Made by a program: the position numbers and the translations under genes. The notes beneath the pieces are model-generated. The model worked only from the letters and a program-made list of their open reading frames with translations, was not told the DNA's origin and did not search any database. A stretch of DNA of 64,000 nt, taken from Miltoncostaea marina. GTDB lineage: Bacteria; Actinomycetota; Thermoleophilia; Miltoncostaeales; Miltoncostaeaceae. The stretch's first letter is position 1, and each line of letters begins with the position of its first letter. Of this stretch, positions 26,685-36,810 are shown piece after piece. The stretch lies in contig NZ_CP064655.1 of assembly GCF_018141525.1 (NCBI RefSeq), positions 1,054,001 to 1,118,000 on the forward strand, read 5' to 3'.

Positions 26685-27922
26685 GCGCGCCCCTCCGCCA
26701 TCGCGATGAGGCGGTCGGTGAGCTCGTCGCCGAGGCTGCCGCGCAGGTCGCGCGGGTCGGGCTCGCGGGCGTCGCCGGGGTCCAGCCGCCAGCCGTGCTC
26801 GAGCCAGGCCGACCACAGCCGCCGCTCGTCCAGCAGCCGGTGGGCGGCTGCCGCGCCGCGCTCGCTGAGGCGCAGCCGGTCGCCGTCGCGCTCGATCATC
26901 CCGGCCCGGTCGAGGTCGCGGACGCCCCGGCGCACCTCGCGCGGCGGCCGGGCGCCCGCCATGGCGAGCTCGGCCGGGGTCGGCGGCGGACCCGCGTGGA
27001 GCGCCGTCTCGAGGTCGACCAGCACGCCGCTCACCCGCGCCGCGCGGCCCTCGCGGCGACGCCGCGCCGCCCGCCACACCACGCCGCGCGCCGGGGCGAG
27101 CAGCACGGCCGCGAGCACCACGGCCGTGCCGGTCAGCACGATCACCGGGCCGGTCGGCACCTCGGCCCGCGACGACAGCAGCGCGCCCGTCACGCCCACG
27201 CCGGCGCCGATCAGCCCCGCCAGCGGCAGCAGCACGGCGAGCCGGCTGGTGAGCTGGCGCGCCGCGACCGTCGGCACGATGAGCATCGCCACCATCAGGA
27301 TCGCCCCCACGGCGCGCAGGCCGAGCACGATCGCCACGACCAGCAGCGCGGTCGTGGCGAGCTCGAGGACCCGCACCGGCAGGCCGGCCGCCGCGGCGAA
27401 CTCGCGGTCGAACAGCGCGGTCTTGAGCGGGCGCAGGGCGATCGCGACGCACGCGATGGCCGCGGCCGCCACGGCGGCCATCACGGCCACGTCGCGCTCC
27501 AGCAGCCCAGCGGCCTGGCCGAAGAGGTAGCTCTCCAGCCCGGCCTGCTGCGCGTCGCCCGTGCCGCTGATGTACGTCAGCAGGACGATGCCGAGCGAGA
27601 AGAAGCTCGACAGCACCACGCCGATCGCGGCGTCGGGTCGGATGCGGCTCGAGCGCTCGATGCCGACCATCATCAGCGCGCCCACCAGCCCGGCGATCGC
27701 CGCGCCGGCGAGCAGGGAGGCCGGGTCCTTCGCGCCGGTCGCGAGGAAGGCGATCGCCACGCCCGGCAGGGCCGAGTGGGCCAGTGCGTCGCCCACCAGG
27801 CTGCGCCCGGGCAGCACGGCGAGCGCCCCGAGCACCCCCGCCGCGACCCCGAGCACCGCCGCCCCCAGCACCACCACCGCGTCGGTGTAGGGCAGCGGCA
27901 GGAGGTCGATCAGCCAGCCCAC
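26681..27922 (-). CDS. Metal ABC transporter permease fused to a DtxR/MntR-like domain
   Basis: 413 residues. Residues 1-285 form an ABC-3 permease (LPGRSLVGDALAHSALPGVA, LRAVGAILMVAMLIVPTVAA). From about 305 comes a cytoplasmic winged-helix and metal-sensor-like part (TPAELAMAGARPPREVRRGV, LDRAGMIERDGDRLRLSERG, and RLLDERRLWSAWLEHGWRL), resembling the DNA-binding and dimerisation helices of DtxR/MntR regulators. Such permease fusions are known in this transporter family. The domain may sense metal and gate transport, or bind DNA at the membrane. GTG overlaps the ATPase gene by 13 bases. Confidence 0.85.
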   Translation of the reverse strand: MGWLIDLLPLPYTDAVVVLGAAVLGVAAGVLGALAVLPGRSLVGDALAHSALPGVAIAFLATGAKDPASLLAGAAIAGLVGALMMVGIERSSRIRPDAAIGVVLSSFFSLGIVLLTYISGTGDAQQAGLESYLFGQAAGLLERDVAVMAAVAAAAIACVAIALRPLKTALFDREFAAAAGLPVRVLELATTALLVVAIVLGLRAVGAILMVAMLIVPTVAARQLTSRLAVLLPLAGLIGAGVGVTGALLSSRAEVPTGPVIVLTGTAVVLAAVLLAPARGVVWRAARRRREGRAARVSGVLVDLETALHAGPPPTPAELAMAGARPPREVRRGVRDLDRAGMIERDGDRLRLSERGAAAAHRLLDERRLWSAWLEHGWRLDPGDAREPDPRDLRGSLGDELTDRLIAMAEGRA

Positions 27923-28680
27923 AGGGCCTCCGCGCGCTGGTCGTCGCCGAGGTCGGCGGCGCCGTAGGCGCGGCGCAGGTTGTCCGGGGTCATCGTGGTG
28001 GCCGCGGGCCCGGAGGCGACGGCGCGCACGTTGAGCAGCAGCACCCAGTCCACGACCTGGCGCACGGTCTGCAGGTCGTGGTGCACCATCACGATCGAGC
28101 GGCCCTCGCGGTCGCGCAGCTCGCGCAGCAGGCGCAGGAGCGCGGCCTCGGTGCGCGCGTCGATGCCGGCGAAGGGCTCGTCGAGCACGAGGAGCTCGGC
28201 GCGCTGGGCCAGCGCCCGGGCCACGAAGACCCGCTGCCGCTGGCCGCCGGAGAGCTGGCCGATCTGGCGGCGCGCGAACGGCGCCATGCCCACGCGCTCC
28301 AGTGCCTCGTCGACGATCGCCCGGTCGCCCCGCGCCAGGCGCCGGATCCAGCCGGCCGACGGGTAGCGGCCCATCTCCACGACCTCGCGCACCGTGATCG
28401 GGAAGTCCCAGTCGACCGCCTCGCGCTGGGGGACGTAGGCGACCCGGCGCATCGCCTCGCGGGCGGGGTGGCCGAGGATCGTCACGCGCCCGGCGTCGGC
28501 CGGCACGAGCCCCATCGCCGCGCGCAGCAGCGTCGACTTGCCCGACCCGTTGGGCCCGACGATCGCCGACATCGCGCCCTGCGGGAACTCGGCGTCGACG
28601 TCCCACAGCACCGGTCGTGCGCCGTAGGAGACGGTCAGGTGACGGAGCTCCAGGGCGGGGATGTCCGGGGCGGGCGTCAC
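27910..28680 (-). CDS. Metal ABC transporter ATP-binding protein
   Basis: 256 residues from the chosen GTG. Walker A GPNGSGKST, Q-loop YVPQREAVDWDFPITV (the VDWDFP motif is typical of Mn/Zn/Fe-type ATPases such as MntB/ZnuC), signature LSGGQRQRV, Walker B LLVLDEP, H-loop MVHHD. An upstream in-frame GTG at 28728 lies inside the operator palindrome, whereas the GTG at 28680 has GGAGAG 2-3 bases before it, so the shorter form is preferred. First gene of the operon. Confidence 0.9.
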   Translation of the reverse strand: MTPAPDIPALELRHLTVSYGARPVLWDVDAEFPQGAMSAIVGPNGSGKSTLLRAAMGLVPADAGRVTILGHPAREAMRRVAYVPQREAVDWDFPITVREVVEMGRYPSAGWIRRLARGDRAIVDEALERVGMAPFARRQIGQLSGGQRQRVFVARALAQRAELLVLDEPFAGIDARTEAALLRLLRELRDREGRSIVMVHHDLQTVRQVVDWVLLLNVRAVASGPAATTMTPDNLRRAYGAADLGDDQRAEALWAG

Positions 28681-28718
28681 GGGCTCTCCGGCGGTCGGGT
28701 AGTCACCGCTAGGAGAGT

Positions 28719-28736
28719 AACTAGCCACGGCTAGTT
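28719..28736. promoter_or_regulatory. Operator-like inverted repeat upstream of the metal import operon
   Basis: Perfect inverted repeat AACTAGCC-AC-GGCTAGTT, about 40 bases before the ATPase start. Size and base content resemble DtxR/MntR-family boxes. Minus-strand TACTCT just downstream could be the -10. Confidence 0.7.
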
Positions 28737-28764
28737 CGGCAACGTAGCTCCGGCTCAGCTCGGC

Positions 28765-29724
28765 TCAGCAGCCGGGGTGGACCTCTCCGCGGCGCCGCTC
28801 GCCCACGGCGTGCAGCCGTCCGCCGTGCTCCACCTGCAGCGTGGTGTGGTGGATGCCGAACCGCTCGTCCAGCAGCCCGGCGAGCTCGCGCCGGCGGGCG
28901 TGGCAGTCCTCGCCGGGGCCCACGAGGACGTGCGCTGACAGGGCGGGGAACCCGGAGGTGATCGTCCACACGTGCAGGTCGTGCACCTCGCGCACGCCGG
29001 GCACCGCCGCCATGGCCCGGCCGATCGCGTCCGGGTCGACCCCGGCCGGCGCGGCCTCGAGCAGCACGCCGGTCGACTCCACGAGGATGCGTCCGGCGCC
29101 CACGAGGATCAGCGCGGCGATGAGGAGCCCGGCCACCGGGTCGGCGAGCGTCCAGCCGGCCGCCAGCACGAGCGACGCGGCCACCACGACGCCGACCGAG
29201 CCGAGCAGGTCGCCGATCACGTGCGCGAGCGCGGCGCGCACGTTGAGGCTCTCGCCGCCGGAGCGCCACAGCACCGCGGCGCCCACGACGTTGACGGCGA
29301 GTCCGACGAGGCCGATCGCCAGCGTGGGCAGGGCGTCGATGTCCGGCGGGTCGCCGAGGCGGCCGGCCGCCTCGGCGGCGATCCAGACGGCCACGACGAC
29401 CAGCGCCACGCCGTTGGCCTGGGCGGCGAGGATCTCGGCGCGCCGCCATCCGAAGCTCATCCGCGAGCTCGCCGGCCGGCGCGCCAGCCAGACGGCGCCC
29501 AGGGCGAGCGCGAGCGACGCCCCGTCGGAGAGCATGTGGCCGGCGTCCGCCAGCAGGGCCACGCTGCCGGCGACGAGGCCGCCGGCCAGCTCCAGGACGG
29601 CCACGCCGCACGTGAGCGCCAGCACGGTGGCGAGCGCCCGCGCGTCGCGCGAGCGGTCGGCGTGGCCGTGGCCATGCGCGTGCCCGTGTCCGTGGTGGTG
29701 CCCCACAGGCGTGGAGGGCGCCAC
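28765..29724 (-). CDS. Cation diffusion facilitator (CzcD/ZitB-type metal exporter)
   Basis: 319 residues. Histidine-rich N-terminus (HHHGHGHAHGHGHADR) and six membrane helices. Metal site pairs in SVALLADAGHMLSDG (H, D) and ALAHVIGDLLGSVGV (H, D) match the H-D zinc pattern. The C-terminal cytoplasmic domain ends with HHTTLQVEHG. It exports Zn2+, Co2+ or Cd2+ in exchange for protons. GTG start; ends 44 bases upstream of the import operon start on the same strand, so import and export genes share a locus. Confidence 0.92.
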   Translation of the reverse strand: MAPSTPVGHHHGHGHAHGHGHADRSRDARALATVLALTCGVAVLELAGGLVAGSVALLADAGHMLSDGASLALALGAVWLARRPASSRMSFGWRRAEILAAQANGVALVVVAVWIAAEAAGRLGDPPDIDALPTLAIGLVGLAVNVVGAAVLWRSGGESLNVRAALAHVIGDLLGSVGVVVAASLVLAAGWTLADPVAGLLIAALILVGAGRILVESTGVLLEAAPAGVDPDAIGRAMAAVPGVREVHDLHVWTITSGFPALSAHVLVGPGEDCHARRRELAGLLDERFGIHHTTLQVEHGGRLHAVGERRRGEVHPGC

Positions 29725-29810
29725 GACGGGCCCCGGCGGGGCCCCCTGTTGACGCGATCCGTCAGCGCGGCGCCCCGAGCCGCGCCGTCGTGTGTCACGA
29801 TCCTGCGCCG

Positions 29811-30688
29811 ATGGCCGACGACGCGCCCACCACCCGCCGCGAGGACCTCCAGCCCCGGGTCGAGGTGCTCCTCGAGGCCCTGCCGTACATCCGGCAGTTC
29901 GCCGGGGCCACCATCGTCATCAAGTACGGCGGCGCCGCGATGACGAGCCCCGAGCTCAAGGCCTCGTTCGCCCGCGACGTGGCGCTCCTCAAGCTCGTCG
30001 GCATGAACCCCGTCGTGGTGCACGGCGGCGGCCCCGACATCTCGCGCTACTCCGACCGCCTGGGGCTCGAGGTGCGCTTCGAGCGCGGCCTGCGCGTGAC
30101 CGACGCGCCCACGATGGAGCTCGTCAAGATGGTGCTGGTCGGCAAGGTCAACAAGGAGATCGTGGCCCAGCTGCACGTGGCCGGCGCCCCGGCGGTCGGC
30201 CTGGCGGGCGACGACGGCGGCCTGATCCTCGCCGACAAGGCCCCGGGCGGCGAGGCCGACCTCGGCTTCGTCGGGCGGGTGAAGGCGATCGACCCCCGCG
30301 TGCTCGAGCGGCTGTCCGACTTCGTCCCGGTGGTCGCCTCCGTGGGCGTCGACGAGTCGGGCCAGAGCTACAACATCAACGCCGACACCGTGGCCGGGCG
30401 GCTGGCCGCCGCCCTCGGTGCCCGCAAGGCGATCTTCCTGACCGACGTGGAGGGCGTGTACCGCGACTTCGTCGACCCGGCGAGCCTCATCAGCGAGTGC
30501 CGCCTCGGCGACCTGCGCGCCCTGGTGGACGCCGGCGCGGTCGGCACCGGCATGATCCCGAAGCTCGCCGCCGTGATCGACGCGCTCGAGCACGGCGTCG
30601 GGGCGGCGCACATCATCGACGGGCGGGTGCCGCACTCCGTGCTCGTGGAGATCTTCACCGAGACCGGCATCGGCACGAAGGTGACCGC

Positions 30689-30692
<4 letters not shown>
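29811..30692 (+). CDS. argB: Acetylglutamate kinase
   Basis: 293 residues. Substrate motifs: ATIVIKYGGAAMTSPELKAS, NPVVVHGGGPDISRY, GLAGDDGGLILADK, and the C-terminal GAVGTGMIPKLAAVIDAL with VGAAHIIDGRVPHSVLVEIF. It phosphorylates N-acetylglutamate, the control step of arginine synthesis. The N-terminal extension of about 10 residues is short, so arginine inhibition cannot be judged. Stop overlaps argD (GTGA). It is divergent from the CDF gene and separated from argCJ by 6.1 kb. Confidence 0.97.
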
Positions 30693-31867
<1,175 letters not shown>

Positions 31868-32449
31868 TCCGGCGTCGCCCCCGGGCGGGCCGTCGCCCCC
31901 GGGCGGGCCGCCGCCCCCGGGCGGGCTGCCGCCGCCGGGCGGGCCGGGCCGGCGGTGACCCGGGGGCCCGGGCGGGTCGTCGAGCAGCCAGCGCCCCTCG
32001 CGGAACCAGCGGCGCATGGTGCGCACGCTGGGCGGCCGGGCGGGACCGGCCTCGAGCGAGGCCAGCAGCGACCCGATCACCGCCGCCGGGTGCTCGCCGG
32101 CGGCGAAGCGCCGCTCGGCCTCGGCGCGCAGGGCCGGCCAGGCGTACGAGCCGGGGCGCGGGCGCCCCCCGTCGCCGCGCGACAGCAGGCGCGCCCGGTG
32201 CAGGTCGAGCGCCCGGTGGCGGCGCCGGTCAAGGCAGCCGGCCGCCCCCCAGACCGACATCAGGCTGACCACCAGGTCGCGCCCCACCCGCCGGCGCTGG
32301 AAGGCCGCCGAGCGGTGGGCCGCGCAGAGCCAGACCGACACCCCGGCCGGCAGGTGCAGCTCGGCCCGCGGCCCCTCGCCCGGGCCGGCGCAGATCGCAC
32401 AGGGCGGCCGGCTGCCGAGCGAGCGGTCCTTGTAGTAGCTGCGCGCCAT
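31868..32449 (-). CDS. Conserved-looking Cys-containing protein with collagen-like tail (3' end uncertain)
   Basis: ATG at 32449. About 150 ordered residues: MARSYYKDRSLGSRPPCAIC with a C-x2-C pair, WLCAAHRSAAFQRRRVG, a helical stretch SYAWPALRAEAERRFAAGEH, and PPSVRTMRRWFREGRWLLDD, which looks like a small DNA-binding helix pair. A Gly-Pro-rich tail follows (GPPGGD/GPPGGG repeats). No stop occurs before the argD stop region; the frame stays open antisense to argD as far as 30368. The end given here is a convenience. Possible regulator; function unknown. Confidence 0.5.
31873..31944. repeat. Four tandem 18-base repeats (collagen-like coding)
   Basis: Units at 31873, 31891, 31909 and 31927, the first two identical (CGTCGCCCCCGGGCGGGC). 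On the minus strand each encodes GPPGGD or GPPGGG in the tail of the adjacent protein. The 18-base period keeps frame, which supports coding. Confidence 0.75.
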
Positions 32450-32533
32450 CGCCGACCGAGCATCGCCCCGCCCGTCGTCACCGCGAAAGCCCCCGCCCGT
32501 GCCCGAAGGCGCACGGCCCCGCGCCGGCCCACG

Positions 32534-32802
32534 TCGCAATCGGACGCGCGCCCGAGGTCCGATCGGACCGCTTCCCCGCACGAGGGGCGGGCGGGGGCGT
32601 CGGCAGCGGCCCTGAGCTCGGGCGTCAGATCGGACGGCGCGCCGGGCCGTGTCGCGATCGGACCACCGCTCGAGGTCCAATCGGACATCGACGAGACGGC
32701 GGGCGCCACGTCGGCCTCGGCGGCGGCCCTGGTCCCGGACGTCGAGCGGACGGCGCGCCGGGCCATGTTCCGATCGGACCGCGGCCCGAGGTCCAATCGG
32801 CC
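32534..32802. repeat. Repeat array A: paired GTCC-N4-GGAC dyads, three units
   Basis: First dyads at 32534-32545, 32652-32663 and 32768-32779 (spacing 118 and 116 bases). Second dyads at 32557-32568, 32675-32686 and 32791-32802, always 23 bases after the first. The best half is GTCCGATCGGAC at 32557, a perfect palindrome. Between units, GGCGCGCCGGGCC and a GCGGCCCTG segment also recur. Same family as arrays at 46.8 and 62.4 kb. Confidence 0.8.
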
Positions 32803-33387
32803 CGCTCCCCCAGGGGCGGATCGCCGCCACGGGGAGGTGGTGGGAGCGGGGAGGACAGATGGGGCGCGTCACGTCGCCGTGAACGGCGCTCTGCGCGGCA
32901 GGCCTATGAGCCCCAGGTTCCTGCCCTTCAGGGCGGTCACTCCCCGCACCCGTGCCGACTCTCCCACCCGGGGCGCGCCCGTGTCGACCCCCCAGGCGAG
33001 GGATCATGTGCCGGGCGGCACGGAGGGCCAGGCGGGTGGCGGGGGCGGCTGGGACGCGGCCCCGCCGCCGGCAACCTCTCCTGGCCCTTCGGCAGCCCCT
33101 CGGCGCGGCGGCGCGAGCCCCGCCCTCGGCTGACCCCGCGCGGCCCCGCCGCCGGCCGCCCCTCGGCGACCGCTCGGTTGCCCTTCGGCAGCCCCTCGGC
33201 GCGGCGGCGCGAGCCCCGCCCTCGGCTGACCCCCGCCGACCCGACGACGACGCGAGCCCCGCCCTCGGCGGACCCCGCGCCGACCCGACGGCGGCGCGAG
33301 CCCCGCCGCCCCGCGGCCGGCTCGGCCACGACCCATCATGCCGAGGGTGCGCCGGCCCCTGGGCCGCAGCGCCCCCGCGGGAGGGGG
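32803..33387. other. Intergenic, GC-rich, no convincing gene
   Basis: Frames are open by composition only. It contains the 54-base exact repeat described separately and, at 33234-33320, two or three degenerate copies of a CCCGACG-to-GCGAGCCCCGCC segment. The antisense frames translate to low-complexity Gly/Arg/Ala sequence. Confidence 0.55.
33084..33233. repeat. Exact 54-base direct repeat
   Basis: Identical copies at 33084-33137 and 33180-33233, separated by 42 bases; both start GCCCTTCGGCAGCCCCTCGG. Not related to the dyad family. Confidence 0.85.
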
Positions 33388-35943
33388 CTACTCCTCGTGG
33401 AGCGCCTCGAGGGGGTTGAGGCGGGCGGCGCGGCGGGCGGGAAGGACGGCGGCGAGGACGCCGGCCACGATCGAGAGCACCAGGAACAGGACCAGCGTGC
33501 CAAGCGGGAGGGAGAACTCGATCCCCTGGTCCTCGAGGCCCCGGGTCAGCACCCAGGCGAAGACGACGCCGATGATGATGCCGAGGACCGCCCCGATGAC
33601 GGCGGTGATCATGCTCTCGTAGCGCACGATCGCCCGCATCTGGCGGCGGGTGGTGCCGATGGCGCGCAGCATGCCGATCTCGCGGGTGCGCTCGTAGATC
33701 GAGAGGATCAGCGCGTTGACGATGCCGAACAGGGAGATGATTAGGCTGATCGCGAGCAGCGCGTAGAGCAGCGCGAGGATCTGGTCGATCTGGCCCTCGA
33801 TCTGGTCGGTGAACTCGGCGTTCGACTGCACGTCGACGGAGGGGAAGTCGGTCTCGATGCGCCGCTCGACGGCGGCCTGGCCCGCCGCGGGGTCGACGCC
33901 GTCCTCGAACGAGACGACGCCGACGGAGGGGTCGGGCGGGACCTCGAGCCGGTTCGCGGCCTCGTCGGAGACGACGATGCCGGTGAAGAGCACCGGGTCG
34001 CGGTACTCGCCGAGCACGGTGAAGGCCTGGGTCCTGCCCCGGTTGGTGCGCACGGTGAACCGGTCGCCGGTGCGCAGGCCGGTGGAGCGCGCGAGGTTGG
34101 TCTCGATGAGCGCGCCGTCGGTGCCGAGGCGGTCGAACAGCGCGTCGGAGGCGTCGCCCTCCCAGTCGAAGTCGAGCACCCGCGGGCCGACCTCGGGGTC
34201 GAACGCGTTGAGGAACTGGGTGCCGCCGGGCTCGGTCCTGATCTCGGGGAAGCGGATGAACGCCGCGTCCCGCACGCCCGGCACCCCCCGGACCGCGTCC
34301 TCGACGGCGGCGGGGAAGGGCTCGAAGGTGCTCGACTGGAGGATCAGGTCGCCCTGGATGGTGCGGGTGATCGCGCCGGTGAACGAGTCCTTCAGGCCGG
34401 CGGCGAAGATGGCGACGAAGGAGACCAGGCCCACGCCGATCATCAGCGCCGCGGCGGTGGAGGCGGTGCGCGCCGGGTTGCGGGTGGCGTTGGCGCGGGC
34501 GAGGCGGCCGGTGGTGCCGGCGAGCGCCTCGATGGGCGCCCCGATCGCCCGGGCCATCGGCCGGACGGCGAAGCGGGCGAGGAACCCGGCGCCCAGGAAG
34601 ACCAGCACGGCGCCGGCGGCGAGCGCCTGCAGCGCCTCGGTGGCGCCGAGGTCCGACAGCAGCCCGTAGGCGAACAGCAGGATGCCGCCCACCAGGAAGA
34701 GGCCGGCCAGGTAGGGCGCCGCCTTCGAGAAGCGCCCGGCGGGCAGGGTGGCGCCCTCCTGCACCGCGGCGATCGGCGGCACGCGGGTCGCGCGCAGGGC
34801 CGGCCCGACCGACGCCAGCACGGTCACGACCACGCCGACCAGCAGGCCGGTGACCACCGTGCCGGCCGCCACCCGGATGCCCGTGGCCGGCAGCCCGATG
34901 CCGATCGCCTCGAAGATGGCGAGGATGCCGGCGGCCACCCCGATGCCCGCCACGAGGCCCAGCAGCGACGCGACCACGCCCACGAGGAGCGCCTCGCCGA
35001 TCACGGAGCGCATCACCTGGCCGCGCGTGGCGCCCAGGGTGCGCATCATCCCGAACTCCTTCACCCGCTGGGCGACGGTGATCGAGAAGGTGTTGAAGAT
35101 GATGAACGCGCCGACGAAGAGCGCGACGCCCGCGAAGGTGAGCAGGGCCGGGCCGAGGAATCCGGAGATCTCGTCGCCGATCTCGTCGCTCTGGGCCTGG
35201 GCGTTCTCGGCGGCCGTCTCGACCTTCACGTCGGCCGGCATCGCCGCGCGGATGCGCGTCGCGAGCTCCGCCTCGGTCAGGCCCGGCTCGGCCGCGGCCA
35301 GGACCTGCGAGGTCTCGCCCTCGCGGTCGAACCAGCGCTGGGCGTCGCCGAAGGTGATGAGGACGACGGTGGCGCCGCCGATCGACTCCACGTCGCCGTA
35401 GCGGAAGACGCCGACGAGCTTCACCGGCTGGAGCCCGACCTTCGTGCCGAGCTCGACGTCATCCATGCCGACCTGGAGGTCCTCGCGGTCGGCCACGCTC
35501 TTGATGACCGCGACCTCGCCGGGGTTCTCGGGCAGCCGGCCCTCGAGCACGACGCTCGGGTTGATCGACTCGTCGACGTTCGACACCACGATCGCCGGCG
35601 CCCCGCCCTGCGACTCGATCTCGTCGCCGCCCACCACGAGCTGGCCGCTGGTGGAGATCTGGCCCTCGGCGTGCCGGACGCCGTCCACCCGGCGCACGTC
35701 GTCGATGACCGACGCGGGCAGCGGCGGGAGCTGGTCCTCGAAGGTGTCGAAGTCCGTGTCGCGCGAGACGATCGCGTCGACCTTCTCGTTGCCGGTCTCG
35801 AAGATCTCGTCGAAGGCGCGGTTGATCTGGTCGGTGAGGATGAAGGTCCCCGCGACCATCGCCACGCCGAGCACGATGGCGATCGAGGTCAGGACCGTCC
35901 GCAGCTTGCGGGTCGCGAGCCCGCGCAGGATGAGCCGGAACAC
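33388..35943 (-). CDS. FtsX/MacB-type ABC transporter permease
   Basis: 851 residues with two FtsX blocks. N-terminal membrane helix (LTSIAIVLGVAMVAGTFILT), a large extracytoplasmic domain (about 50-270), three helices with TVAQRVKEFGMMRTLGATRG (about 300), a second extracytoplasmic domain (about 540-700) and a final three helices with IYERTREIGMLRAIGTTRRQ. The end PARRAARLNPLEALHEE is typical. Such permeases move lipids, lipoproteins or peptides outward or transmit force (mechanotransmission). GTG start 8 bases after the ATPase stop. Confidence 0.92.
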   Translation of the reverse strand: MFRLILRGLATRKLRTVLTSIAIVLGVAMVAGTFILTDQINRAFDEIFETGNEKVDAIVSRDTDFDTFEDQLPPLPASVIDDVRRVDGVRHAEGQISTSGQLVVGGDEIESQGGAPAIVVSNVDESINPSVVLEGRLPENPGEVAVIKSVADREDLQVGMDDVELGTKVGLQPVKLVGVFRYGDVESIGGATVVLITFGDAQRWFDREGETSQVLAAAEPGLTEAELATRIRAAMPADVKVETAAENAQAQSDEIGDEISGFLGPALLTFAGVALFVGAFIIFNTFSITVAQRVKEFGMMRTLGATRGQVMRSVIGEALLVGVVASLLGLVAGIGVAAGILAIFEAIGIGLPATGIRVAAGTVVTGLLVGVVVTVLASVGPALRATRVPPIAAVQEGATLPAGRFSKAAPYLAGLFLVGGILLFAYGLLSDLGATEALQALAAGAVLVFLGAGFLARFAVRPMARAIGAPIEALAGTTGRLARANATRNPARTASTAAALMIGVGLVSFVAIFAAGLKDSFTGAITRTIQGDLILQSSTFEPFPAAVEDAVRGVPGVRDAAFIRFPEIRTEPGGTQFLNAFDPEVGPRVLDFDWEGDASDALFDRLGTDGALIETNLARSTGLRTGDRFTVRTNRGRTQAFTVLGEYRDPVLFTGIVVSDEAANRLEVPPDPSVGVVSFEDGVDPAAGQAAVERRIETDFPSVDVQSNAEFTDQIEGQIDQILALLYALLAISLIISLFGIVNALILSIYERTREIGMLRAIGTTRRQMRAIVRYESMITAVIGAVLGIIIGVVFAWVLTRGLEDQGIEFSLPLGTLVLFLVLSIVAGVLAAVLPARRAARLNPLEALHEE

Positions 35944-35951
35944 GGGCCGGC

Positions 35952-36722
35952 CTACTCGAGCGACTTGACGACGTCGTAGATGGCGTCGGCCTCGAGGTGG
36001 CCGTGGTCCTGCACGATCAGGCCGTCGCGCAGGAACAGCACCCGGTCGGCGAACGCCGCGGCGCGGCCGTCGTGGGTGACCATCACGATCGTCTGCCCGT
36101 ACTCGTCCACCGAGTGGCGCAGCAGGCGCAGCATCTCCTCGGAGGTGGCCGAGTCGAGGTTGCCGGTGGGCTCGTCGGCGAACAGCACCGCCGGGCGCGA
36201 GATGAGCCCGCGCGCCAGGGCGACCCGCTGCTGCTGGCCGCCGGACAGCTCCGACGGCCGGTGGCGGCGGCGGTCGTCGAGGCCGACCGAGGTCACGAGC
36301 TCCCGCTCCCAGGCGGGGTCCACCTTGCGCCCGGCGATGGTCATCGGCAGCTCGAGGTTCTCCTCGGCCGTCAGCATCGGGAGCAGGTTGAAGAACTGGA
36401 AGACGAAGCCGACCTTCTCGCGGCGCAGCATCGTGAGCTGCTTGTCCGAGAGCGAGGTGATCTCCGTGCCGTCGATGGTCACGCTGCCCGAGCTGGGGGA
36501 GTCGAGCCCGGCCAGGATGTGCATGAGCGTCGACTTGCCGGAGCCGGACGGGCCCATCACGGCGGCGAACTGGCCCTTCGGGAAGTCGACCGAGACGCCC
36601 CGCAGCGCGTCGACCGCGGCGTCGCCGGACCCGTAGCGCTTCGTCAGGTCCCGCGCGGACACGGCGAGGCCGTCGCGCGGATCGGCGGCTGGAGCGGTCG
36701 GCTCCGGCGTCGCTTCGGACAT
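35952..36722 (-). CDS. MacB/LolD-type ABC transporter ATP-binding protein
   Basis: 256 residues. Walker A MGPSGSGKSTLM, the DKQLTMLRREKVGFVFQFFN Q-loop region typical of LolD/MacB, signature LSGGQQQRVALARGL, Walker B LFADEPTGNLDS, H-loop MVTHD. Partner of the FtsX-type permease next to it. The ATG of MSEATPEP was chosen over an upstream in-frame start, since the ATPase fold begins about 20 residues later. Confidence 0.93.
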   Translation of the reverse strand: MSEATPEPTAPAADPRDGLAVSARDLTKRYGSGDAAVDALRGVSVDFPKGQFAAVMGPSGSGKSTLMHILAGLDSPSSGSVTIDGTEITSLSDKQLTMLRREKVGFVFQFFNLLPMLTAEENLELPMTIAGRKVDPAWERELVTSVGLDDRRRHRPSELSGGQQQRVALARGLISRPAVLFADEPTGNLDSATSEEMLRLLRHSVDEYGQTIVMVTHDGRAAAFADRVLFLRDGLIVQDHGHLEADAIYDVVKSLE

Positions 36723-36810
36723 CGTGTGGCACCCCCCGGCGGTTCGCGGACGGCGCCAGGATACGCGCCCCTCCCGGACGGCCCGCAAGGTGCGGCGGGT
36801 TACGTCCTGG

